Shown: positions 1 to 8,107, counted from the stretch's first letter. The stretch: 11,521 nt of DNA from Pseudomonadota bacterium (GCA_028876585.1 JAGWRL010000290.1:1-11521), one strand, 5' to 3'. The notes: a model not told the origin generated them from the letters alone. Translations and numbers: made by a program.

Positions 1-1101
<1,101 letters not shown>

Positions 1102-1110
1102 CGGCGTCTT

Positions 1111-1145
1111 GACGGAATGTGTCGACGAGGCCGACACATTCCGTC
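1111..1145 (+). terminator. 14-bp hairpin after acsA, no U-tract
   Basis: GACGGAATGTGTCG (1111-1124) and CGACACATTCCGTC (1132-1145) are perfect reverse complements around a 7-base loop. It begins 9 bp after the acsA stop. No run of T follows on either strand, so it may be a 3'-end stabilising or Rho-assisted structure rather than a textbook intrinsic terminator. Confidence 0.6.
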
Positions 1146-1539
1146 GTCTGCGGGCGATGAAGGCGCCTGCGCGATCGCCGCAGCAAGCATCCGCGCGATG
1201 AGGTGTTCTATCCCCGCCACGGGTCGAAGCGCCGACGTTGGCGCTTGATGGGTCGAGCCGCATAAGATCGCCGGCGTGTTGGGGCAGGCGGTCGAGAACG
1301 GTCGGAACCAGCGGACGGCGCGGCCCGCATCCGTTTGGCCTTGAGTACCCATCTCCGCGCCCGCGCGAACCTGCTTCCAAAAAAAGGAATTTTCACGCGG
1401 AAACCGAGCGCCGAGAGGCGCGTTCAAATCTCCATTTCGAGGTTTCCGTCGCCGAATATCCGCGCGCGCACGGCACATGCCCCGGGCGCGTCGCAGGTTT
1501 TCAGCAAGTCGGACAATCCAGCAAAATCACGGGGCGGTT
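1146..1539. other. gene-free stretch between acsA and tRNA-Ala
   Basis: I see no credible protein gene here; the ORFs that cross it run into the tRNA and have no ribosome binding site or family likeness. It contains a near-palindrome at 1227-1246 (AAGCGCC, six bases, GGCGCTT) flanked by GGGTCGA direct repeats (1221-1227 and 1250-1256). It also has a small GCGCC-GAGA-GGCGC stem at 1408-1421 and a run of seven A at 1379-1385, which would be a T-run on the minus strand, downstream of the tRNA. On the minus strand the stem precedes the T-run by more than 20 bases, so calling it the tRNA terminator would be a guess. Confidence 0.5.
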
Positions 1540-1615
<76 letters not shown>

Positions 1616-1629
1616 ACGCTTTTCCCGAA

Positions 1630-1651
1630 ACTTCCGGTTGGGACCGGAAGT
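1630..1651. repeat. 9-bp-stem hairpin between FYDLN gene and tRNA
   Basis: ACTTCCGGT (1630-1638) and ACCGGAAGT (1643-1651) form a perfect stem around a TGGG loop. On the minus strand the stem sits just upstream of the tRNA 5' end, where it could end FYDLN transcription or mark a processing site. No T-run longer than three follows. Confidence 0.55.
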
Positions 1652-1659
1652 CTTTCGTC

Positions 1660-1680
1660 GGGCCGCTCCTATAGCGGCCC
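1660..1680. repeat. 8-bp-stem GC hairpin after FYDLN gene
   Basis: GGGCCGCT (1660-1667) pairs with AGCGGCCC (1673-1680) around CCTAT. A third small stem, GTCGC-AAG-GCGAC, follows at 1682-1694, and outer bases GGCCC/GGGCC could extend it in competition with this hairpin. The tandem structures in the 100-bp gap are probably the 3' end of the FYDLN transcript. Function is inferred. Confidence 0.5.
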
Positions 1681-1715
1681 CGTCGCAAGGCGACAAGGGC
1701 CGCAAGCACAAATTT

Positions 1716-2087
1716 TTACGGCTCCTCGTCGGGCGCGATTTCGCCGTCGATCAGCGAGCTGACGTCGTCGTCGTCTTCCTCTTCCTCCTCAAGGAAGGCG
1801 TCGTCGGCGGTCTCGTCGTCCTCGACGTCGATGTCGTCCACCGCCGGGTCGGCGGCTTTCTCCTCCGCCGCCTCGACCTCGTCGAGCGACACCATCTCGA
1901 CGCCGGCGGCGTTGGCCGGCTCGTCCTCGTTCTCCTCGTCCTTGGCGCTCGCCCGCTCGGCGCGAGCGGTCGCGCCCTGGAACACCGTGCCGCATTTCGG
2001 GCAGACGATCGGGTCGCGGTTGAGATCGAAGAATTTCGCGGCGCAGGCTTGGCATTGGCGCTTGGCGCCGAGTTCGGGTTTCGCCAC
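1716..2087 (-). CDS. FYDLN-acid (TIGR02300-type) zinc-ribbon protein with acidic tail
   Basis: A 123-residue protein of unknown function, widespread in alphaproteobacteria. Residues 1-33 carry a treble-cysteine-type zinc ribbon, C12-x2-C15 and C29-x2-C32, enclosing FFDLNRDPIVCPKCG, which is the family's FYDLN signature with F in place of Y. From about residue 45 the protein is low-complexity and strongly acidic, with a run of five Glu and four Asp near residue 100; it is probably disordered. The start is GTG (complement of 2085-2087). AGGA lies seven bases upstream, and MAKPELGAKR matches the family's conserved N-terminus. It is divergent from aroA; the pair is a familiar alphaproteobacterial neighbourhood. 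A TTGACA promoter lies upstream. The cellular role is not established. Confidence 0.93.
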   Translation of the reverse strand: MAKPELGAKRQCQACAAKFFDLNRDPIVCPKCGTVFQGATARAERASAKDEENEDEPANAAGVEMVSLDEVEAAEEKAADPAVDDIDVEDDETADDAFLEEEEEDDDDVSSLIDGEIAPDEEP

Positions 2088-2100
2088 GGCAAAGTCCTGA

Positions 2101-3549
<1,449 letters not shown>

Positions 3550-3551
3550 GC

Positions 3552-3569
3552 GGGCGCGCAGTTGCGCCC
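3552..3569. repeat. small hairpin between convergent aroA and PAP2 genes
   Basis: GGGCGC (3552-3557) and GCGCCC (3564-3569) flank GCAGTT, two bases after the aroA stop. The stem is only six bp and there is no T-run, so a role as a bidirectional terminator is possible but weakly supported. Confidence 0.35.
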
Positions 3570-3590
3570 AGTTCGTCGGCCACGACAAAG

Positions 3591-4133
3591 TCAGAGGATT
3601 CCGACCGCGAACCGGTCGAGCCGCGTCCCTTCCCGATAGGCGACGCGCACGATGAGAGCCGCGACGATTCCCGTGACCGCGCCGCCGATGACGTCAGAGG
3701 CGTAATGCGCGCCCACGAATACGCGCGACCCCGCGATGAGCACGGCCCCCGCCAGAAACAGGAAGCTGCGCCCCGGCAGGCCCTGCAACGCGAACGACGC
3801 CGCAATGGCGAAAGCCGCGGTGGCGTGATCGGACGGAAACGACCAGTCCGCGCTTGGCGGAACAATGAGGTGCGTCCATCCCGCGTCGTAAGGGCGGACG
3901 CGGTGCACAAACAGCAGCAGCGCCTGATTCAGCGCGAGGCCGAGCAGGAACGAAAGCCCCGCCGCGACCGCCGTATGGCGAACATGCCGGCGGTCGGCTT
4001 TGCTCCACCATTGCGCGGCGACGCAGAGAACGAGAAAGGGAACGCCAAAATTCGTAATGGCGATAGTTGCGGCGTCCACAATTCGATTTTGACCCGCGAA
4101 AGCATTGATCCAGTGCGTTACATAATCATCCAT
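3591..4133 (-). CDS. PAP2-superfamily membrane phosphatase, BcrC-like
   Basis: A 180-residue integral membrane protein, probably a lipid or prenyl-pyrophosphate phosphatase. Hydrophobic segments lie at about residues 18-42, 54-76, 104-119 and 123-175. Two of the three PAP2 signature motifs are intact: PSDH at 100-103 (catalytic His103) and S136-R137-x5-H143-x3-D147 (nucleophile His143). The first motif has Arg80-Pro81, but the residue seven before Arg80 is Leu73, not Lys. The LNQALLLFVHRVRP pattern resembles undecaprenyl-pyrophosphate phosphatases of the BcrC/YbjG kind more than PgpB; the substrate is unproven. ATG at 4133 has GGGA six bases upstream. A longer reading from 4220 adds residues without membrane or family character. 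An 11-bp inverted repeat lies in its 5' region. Confidence 0.85.
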   Translation of the reverse strand: MDDYVTHWINAFAGQNRIVDAATIAITNFGVPFLVLCVAAQWWSKADRRHVRHTAVAAGLSFLLGLALNQALLLFVHRVRPYDAGWTHLIVPPSADWSFPSDHATAAFAIAASFALQGLPGRSFLFLAGAVLIAGSRVFVGAHYASDVIGGAVTGIVAALIVRVAYREGTRLDRFAVGIL

Positions 4134-4149
4134 GAAACATCCCGCCCTT

Positions 4150-4268
4150 TCGCATGGAGCTGTTGGCGCGAGCGAACAACCGTCGCGCGCTTCGCCGTTC
4201 ATTCCCTTCGAGGGACGCATCGCGCCGGCAAGTTTGCGGTGCAGGAATCAGATTCTTGCTCCATGCGA
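4150..4268. repeat. 11-bp inverted repeats bounding a 97-bp spacer
   Basis: TCGCATGGAGC (4150-4160) and GCTCCATGCGA (4258-4268) are exact reverse complements. The left copy lies about 16 bp upstream of the PAP2 start codon; the right copy ends 15 bp before the TTGACA box that faces the GNAT gene. No target-site duplication is visible at the outer edges, so a mobile-element origin is not supported. Confidence 0.6.
4241..4259. promoter_or_regulatory. GANTC-containing imperfect palindrome
   Basis: GCAGGAATCAGATTCTTGC is a 19-bp dyad with a single mismatch, centred on A4250. Its core holds two GANTC sequences (GAATC and GATTC) separated by one base; GANTC is the CcrM methylation site in alphaproteobacteria. 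It overlaps the right inverted repeat by two bases and lies 24 bp upstream of a TTGACA box. Operator function is inferred. Confidence 0.4.
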
Positions 4269-4283
4269 CAGCGCCTCAAAACC

Positions 4284-4312
4284 TTGACAGCCCGCCGCGC
4301 TCGCGTACACCA
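4284..4312 (+). promoter_or_regulatory. candidate promoter for the GNAT leader transcript
   Basis: TTGACA (4284-4289), preceded by CC, is a consensus -35 box. At the usual spacing the -10 region is TACACC (4306-4311, spacer 16) or ACACCA (4307-4312, spacer 17), a poor match. A start site seven bases later would fall on or next to the ATG at 4319. Confidence 0.4.
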
Positions 4313-4318
4313 GCCGCT

Positions 4319-4363
4319 ATGTTCGCGCATCCCCTCCGCCGCCGTAGCTCCGCCCCGCCCTGA
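4319..4363 (+). promoter_or_regulatory. possible leader peptide ORF (14 codons) of an attenuator
   Basis: ATG at 4319 reads MFAHPLRRRSSAPP and stops at TGA 4361-4363, 40 bases before a strong terminator. It contains three adjacent Arg codons (4337-4345). No ribosome site precedes it; it would have to be a leaderless transcript from the TTGACA box at 4284. GGCGC-C-GG directly after the stop can pair, with one bulge, with CCGCGCC at 4405-4411, which includes the terminator's 5' arm. This is the arrangement expected of an antiterminator. All functional claims here are inference. Confidence 0.25.
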
Positions 4364-4403
4364 GGCGCCGGAACGGCCGCGCGTGGACAACGCGAACCTG
4401 ACC

Positions 4404-4429
4404 GCCGCGCCCCCAGCGCGGCTTTTTTT
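4404..4429 (+). terminator. strong intrinsic terminator upstream of the GNAT gene
   Basis: GCCGCGC (4404-4410) and GCGCGGC (4416-4422) form a perfect 7-bp GC stem around CCCCA, followed at once by seven T (4423-4429). No annotated plus-strand gene ends just before it, so it must stop either a short RNA starting in this gap or leader transcription into the GNAT gene. Two more copies of GCCGCGC lie upstream, at 4294-4300 and 4376-4382, and could offer alternative partners to the 3' arm. Confidence 0.85.
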
Positions 4430-4454
4430 ATGCCCTTTCCCCGGAGACAGACCC

Positions 4455-4514
4455 ATGATCCGCAGCCGTCGCCGCTTCGTCCCCGCCCTCGCACGGCGGA
4501 AGAACGAGACATGA
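4455..4514 (+). CDS. 19-residue Arg-rich mini-ORF coupled to the GNAT gene
   Basis: ATG at 4455 has GGAG eight bases upstream and reads MIRSRRRFVPALARRKNET, then TGA at 4512-4514. The stop overlaps the GNAT start codon as ATGA (4511-4514), the usual mark of translational coupling. Seven of nineteen residues are Arg. It lies after the 4404-4429 terminator, so it is translated only if transcription passes. I recognise no family. It could be a coupling peptide whose translation delivers ribosomes to the GNAT start, or a chance ORF. The ribosome site and ATGA overlap favour real translation. Confidence 0.45.
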   Translation: MIRSRRRFVPALARRKNET

Positions 4515-5287
4515 TCGATGTGCTCGGCTTCGAGGAGCGCGGCTTCAACGCCTGGCCGGCGCCGCGCAATGTCTATTTCGGCGGCTGGGTGTTCCGGCTC
4601 GGCGGCGGATACACCAAGCGCGCCAATTCGGCCAACGCGCTCGGCGGGCGGCAGGAAATGCGCGCCGATTCGATCAACGCCTGGACGCCCGCGCGCGATT
4701 TCCGCGAGGTGATGCGGCAGGCCGAGCGGTTCTACGCCGACAATGGCCAACCGACGATCTTCCGCCTGACCCCGCTCGCCGGCGCGGACGCCGATCCGCT
4801 GCTGGCGGCGGCGGGTTACGAGCGGCTCGATCCGTCGCGGGTGATGACCGCCCCGCTCGATTGGGCGGCGGCCGACGCGCGGCTGCGCATCGAGCCCGGC
4901 CCGACGCCGGCCTGGGCGAATGGCGTCGCGGCGGCGCAGGGCATCGCGCCGTCGCATCGGCTGATCCACGACCGCATAGTGCAGGCGATCGCGCTGCCGA
5001 CCGGCTTCGCCACTTGCTTCGTCGACGATGTCGCGGCGGGTTTCGGCCTCGGCGTCGCTGATCGCGGCGCTGTCGGCCTGTTCGACATCGTCGTGCGGCC
5101 GGAATTTCGCGGCCGCGGGCTCGGCCGCGCGATCACGCGGGCGCTGATGCATTGGGGCCGCGCCGCGGGCGCCGAGACGGCGTATCTGCAAGTGTTCGAC
5201 GCCAATCGGGCCGCGCTGCGGCTTTACGAATCGCTCGGCTTCGCCTGGGCCTACGCCTATCACTACCGCCGCCGCGCGCTCACATAG
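4511..5287 (+). CDS. GNAT-family N-acetyltransferase
   Basis: A 258-residue acyl-CoA-dependent acetyltransferase of unknown substrate. The C-terminal GNAT fold is clear: motif A VVRPEFRGRGLGRAI (Arg-x2-Gly-x-Gly/Ala type pyrophosphate loop, residues 194-208), then YLQVFDANRAALRLYESLGF (225-244), the usual motif B with the acceptor-site Tyr. Residues 1-120 form a second domain (FEERGFNAWPAPRN, GGWVFRLGGGYTKRANS) seen in many two-part GNAT proteins, probably a degenerate N-terminal GNAT-like half. ATG 4511 overlaps the stop of a 19-codon ORF and is preceded by GGAAG. An in-frame ATG at 4430 sits directly on the terminator T-run and is unlikely to be used. The gene is convergent with recJ; the two stop codons lie in an 8-bp overlap (5280-5287). 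Confidence 0.88.
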   Translation: MIDVLGFEERGFNAWPAPRNVYFGGWVFRLGGGYTKRANSANALGGRQEMRADSINAWTPARDFREVMRQAERFYADNGQPTIFRLTPLAGADADPLLAAAGYERLDPSRVMTAPLDWAAADARLRIEPGPTPAWANGVAAAQGIAPSHRLIHDRIVQAIALPTGFATCFVDDVAAGFGLGVADRGAVGLFDIVVRPEFRGRGLGRAITRALMHWGRAAGAETAYLQVFDANRAALRLYESLGFAWAYAYHYRRRALT

Positions 5288-7049
5288 GCGCGGGCGCGGC
5301 GTCGATCAGGCGCAGTTTCACCCGCTCGCGGCCGCCGTAGCGGTCGAGCGTCAGCGCGCCGGCGAGGTGGACATGGCCGCCTTGCAGCGCGCGCAAACCC
5401 TGGCCGAGCGGCTTGTCGGCGGCGCGGAAGGCGATGCCCTCCAGCGCCCGCCCGTCGCCAGCCACCGCGCGAAAGCGCACGTGGTCGGCGCCGACCACGC
5501 CGACGCCTTCGAGCCGATGGCGCGGCAGCGCGAACACCGGCTCCGGATTGCCCGAGCCATAGGGCCCCGCGGCGTCGACGCCGCGCAAAAACTCCGGCGT
5601 CGCGGCGGCGGCGGCGAGCGCGGCGTCGATGGCGAGCGCCACGTCGCGCCGCGCCTCCGTCACCGGCGCCAGCAGCGCCGCTTCGAGATGGGCGCGCAGG
5701 TCGCCGAGCCGCTCGCGCTTGAGGGTGAGCCCCGCCGCCATCGCATGGCCGCCGCCCTTGCTCGCCAGCCCCGCCGCGACCAGCCCATGCACGATGCGGC
5801 CGATGTCGACGCCGGGGATCGAGCGCGCCGAGCCGGTCGCCTCCGCGCCGTTGAGCGCCAGCGCGAAGGCGGGCCGGTTGAAGCGATCCTTCAGCCGCGA
5901 CGCCACCAGCCCGACCACGCCCGGCGGCCAGCCCTCTCCGGCGACGATCACGCAAGGGCCGCGCTCCTCCAGCCCGAGCGCCGCCAGCGCCTGCGCCTCG
6001 GCCTGCGCCAGCACGGCGGTCTCGATCCGCTGGCGCTCGCGGTTCAAGCGGTCGAGTTCGGCGGCGATCTTGTCCGCCTCGGCCGGGTCGGTCGTGCTCA
6101 ACAGCCGCGCGCCCAGCGCCGCGTCGCCGATCCGGCCGCCCGCATTGATCCGCGGCCCGACGAGAAAGCCGAGGTGATAGGGCGTCGGCGGGCCGTCCGC
6201 GCCGGCGACGTCGAGCAGAGCGGCAAGACCGGGGCGCTCGCGCCGCCGCATCGTCTCCAGCCCGCGCACCACGAAGGCGCGGTTAAGGCCGGTCAACGGC
6301 ACCACGTCGGCGACGGTGGCGAGGGCGACGAGGTCGAGCTTGGCCTTCAGGTCCGGCACGGCGCCGGCGCCGCGCAGCCGGCGGTTGAGATCGACCAGCG
6401 CCATGAACACGACGCCGGTGGCGCAGAGTGCGTTGAGGCCGGAGAGATCGTCCTGCCGGTTGGGATCGACCAAAGCCAGCGCGGGCGGCAGGATCTCGGG
6501 CGCCTGATGGTGGTCGAACACCACCACATCGACCCCGAGCTTAGCGGCCTCCGCGAACGGCTCGAAACTGACCGCGCCGCAATCGACGGTGACGATCAGC
6601 CCGGCGCCGGCGCCATGAAACTGCCGCATCGCCTCGACGCTCGGGCCATAGCCCTCGGTGACGCGATCGGGGATATGGACCAGGGTCTCGCAGCCCATGG
6701 CTTGCAGATATTCGCTCAGCAGCGCCGCCGCGCAGGCGCCGTCGACGTCGTAATCGCCGAAGATCGCGATTTTCTCGCGCCGCGCCACCGCCCTCGCCAG
6801 CCGCTCGGTCGCCGCGCCCATGTCGGCCAGCACAAGCGGGTCGGGCATCAGGTTGCGCAGCGTCGGGTCGAGATGGCGCTCGACCGCGTCGAGTTCGACG
6901 CCGCGCCCCGCGAGGATGCGGGCGAGCACGTCGCCGCGCCCGCTCACCTGCGCGATCGCCTGCGCCCGCGCCTCGCCGCCGGCGTCGAGCCGCGCCCGCC
7001 AGGCGCGCCCGGTCAGCGAGGCCTCGACATCGAGGAAAGCCCGCGTCAA
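5280..7049 (-). CDS. recJ: single-stranded-DNA-specific exonuclease RecJ
   Basis: 5'-to-3' exonuclease on single-stranded DNA, acting in RecF-pathway recombination and mismatch and base-excision repair. From the TTG at 7049 it has 589 residues. DHH-family motifs are complete: GDYDVDG (98-104), TVDCGA (154-159), DHH at 179-181, ATVADVVPL (244-252), GPRINAGGR (298-306) and, in the DHHA1 domain, SKGGGHAMAAG (430-440); a C-terminal OB-type domain follows. The start is uncertain. TTG 7049 (complement of 7047-7049) has GAGG five bases upstream and begins MTRAFLDVEASLTGRAW, like family N-termini. Yet a perfect AGGAGG (complement of 7123-7128) five bases before an ATG at 7117 belongs to another frame that stops at 7046. 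The longer in-frame opening towards 7379 overlaps the upstream gene and is not credible. It is probably cotranscribed with the dehydrogenase gene, which ends 22 bp before ATG 7117. Confidence 0.93.
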   Translation of the reverse strand: MTRAFLDVEASLTGRAWRARLDAGGEARAQAIAQVSGRGDVLARILAGRGVELDAVERHLDPTLRNLMPDPLVLADMGAATERLARAVARREKIAIFGDYDVDGACAAALLSEYLQAMGCETLVHIPDRVTEGYGPSVEAMRQFHGAGAGLIVTVDCGAVSFEPFAEAAKLGVDVVVFDHHQAPEILPPALALVDPNRQDDLSGLNALCATGVVFMALVDLNRRLRGAGAVPDLKAKLDLVALATVADVVPLTGLNRAFVVRGLETMRRRERPGLAALLDVAGADGPPTPYHLGFLVGPRINAGGRIGDAALGARLLSTTDPAEADKIAAELDRLNRERQRIETAVLAQAEAQALAALGLEERGPCVIVAGEGWPPGVVGLVASRLKDRFNRPAFALALNGAEATGSARSIPGVDIGRIVHGLVAAGLASKGGGHAMAAGLTLKRERLGDLRAHLEAALLAPVTEARRDVALAIDAALAAAAATPEFLRGVDAAGPYGSGNPEPVFALPRHRLEGVGVVGADHVRFRAVAGDGRALEGIAFRAADKPLGQGLRALQGGHVHLAGALTLDRYGGRERVKLRLIDAAPAPM

Positions 7050-7117
7050 CGCCGCCTCGACGCGCGCGCGCCGAGCCTGCCGTCCGTCCCGCCGATGCGA
7101 CCCCCGCTGCGTGTCAT
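7046..7117 (-). CDS. 23-residue ORF with strong ribosome site at the recJ 5' end (possible displaced recJ start)
   Basis: AGGAGG, five bases, then ATG (complement of 7115-7117) opens a 23-codon frame beginning MTRSGGRIGG. It ends at TGA 7046-7048, overlapping the TTG of recJ as TTGA. Either it is a coupled leader ORF, or it is the true recJ N-terminus displaced by a frame change. Removing one CG unit from the (CG)5 tract at 7061-7070 makes the frames continuous, giving LGARVEAALTRAFLDV. The strong ribosome site just after the dehydrogenase stop makes translation here likely in either case. Confidence 0.45.
   Translation of the reverse strand: MTRSGGRIGGTDGRLGARASRRR
7061..7070. repeat. (CG)5 dinucleotide tract in the recJ 5' region
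   Basis: Five CG units lie between the strong ATG at 7117 and the recJ coding frame. A change of one unit moves translation by two bases, exactly the offset between the two frames. Slippage, old mutation or sequencing error cannot be told apart from this sequence alone. Confidence 0.7.
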
Positions 7118-7138
7118 GCCCGCCTCCTGCCGGGCGGC

Positions 7139-8107
7139 TTAAATCCGATTGCCGGCGTCGTCCATGGGCAAGCCTTGCAGCACCCTGCGCGCCAGCGCGT
7201 CCACGTCGCCGTCGTTGAGGAAGCCGAGCGCATCGGCGATCGCGGTGGTGGTGGGCGGATAGGCCGCGTATTGCGCCTCGATCGTCGCGTCGGGGGCGTA
7301 GGTGATCGGCGGCGGCCCCGTGCGACCGCGGGCGCGGAAAATCGCGGCGGCGAGCTGCGCCATCGTCACGCGCAGGCACGGGAGCAGCAAGGCGCGGCGG
7401 GGCGGCAACCGCGCGGCCGGCAGTTCGGCGGCGTGGATCAGATTGGCGACGCAGGTCTCGACCGATTCGAGCAGCACCGCGCCTTGCGGTCGGGTCGGGC
7501 AGACGAAAGCTTCGCCGCGCGCCAGCGCGTGAAAGATGTCGCTCATGAAGGCCGAGACATGGCCAGTCGGCGCCGGCGGGCGCGCGACGATCCCCGGCAG
7601 CCGCAGCGAGCGCGCGTCGAGTTTTGCCCGCCGCGACAGGTCGGCGAGGTAAATCTCCAGCATCAGCTTGTGCGCGCCATAGCTCAGCGTCGGAACGGGC
7701 AGCGTGTCGTCAGCAATCGCGCGCGGCAGCGGCGCGCCGAACACGGCGAGCGAACTCGCGTTGACGACGACGAGGCCGGGTTTCGCCAGCCGGTCGAACA
7801 GCGCCAGCGGCGCCTCCAGATTGACCTGGCGGCCGAGCGGAAAATCGGCCTCCGCCGCGCCGCCGGGAATGGCGGCGAGGTGGAACACGAGGTCCGGTCC
7901 GGCCTGAGCCACCGCCTCGCGGCAGGCGTTGTGGCCGAAATCGCCGGCGATGGTCGCGATCAACGGGTCGGCGGGCGGATCGGCGAAGCCGCGATCGACC
8001 AGAATCAGCCGCTCGATCGGCCCGCCGCGCAGAAACCGGCGCGCCCGCAGCGCGTCGACGAGGCGGCGGCCGATGAAGCCGCCGGCGCCGGTGATCGCGA
8101 TTTTCAT
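7139..8107 (-). CDS. NAD-dependent epimerase/dehydratase (extended SDR), DenD-like
   Basis: A 322-residue extended short-chain dehydrogenase/reductase. The Rossmann motif is GAGGFIG (7-13). An acidic residue ends strand 2 (ILVDRG, Asp38), which favours NAD over NADP. The HLAA segment lies at 76-79, NASSLAVFGAPLP carries the catalytic Ser (about 118-119), and Y143-x3-K147 is the active pair. The overall pattern (GEAEADF-like GGAAEADFPLGRQVNLEAP, SYGAHK, the RLPGIVARP segment) resembles D-erythronate dehydrogenase, which oxidises D-erythronate to 2-keto-D-erythronate. None of the usual tetronate-catabolic partners is in the window, so the substrate stays open. ATG 8107 has GGAGG six bases upstream; an in-frame ATG at 8134 lacks this. 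It shares the 8108-8217 gap with the divergent DUF1036-pyk unit and probably leads into recJ. Confidence 0.87.
   Translation of the reverse strand: MKIAITGAGGFIGRRLVDALRARRFLRGGPIERLILVDRGFADPPADPLIATIAGDFGHNACREAVAQAGPDLVFHLAAIPGGAAEADFPLGRQVNLEAPLALFDRLAKPGLVVVNASSLAVFGAPLPRAIADDTLPVPTLSYGAHKLMLEIYLADLSRRAKLDARSLRLPGIVARPPAPTGHVSAFMSDIFHALARGEAFVCPTRPQGAVLLESVETCVANLIHAAELPAARLPPRRALLLPCLRVTMAQLAAAIFRARGRTGPPPITYAPDATIEAQYAAYPPTTTAIADALGFLNDGDVDALARRVLQGLPMDDAGNRI

Noticed and set aside
4430..4510. GNAT start at ATG 4430
   Set aside because: The codon directly follows the terminator T-run with no ribosome site, and the added residues are Pro/Arg-rich without family likeness.
5367..7142. 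591-codon open frame on the plus strand opposite recJ
   Set aside because: Arg/His/Gln-rich shadow of a GC-rich gene; recJ on the other strand has all family motifs.
7050..7379. In-frame extension of recJ upstream to ATG 7379
   Set aside because: It overlaps the dehydrogenase gene by about 240 bp and translates to Arg-rich low-complexity sequence unlike RecJ.
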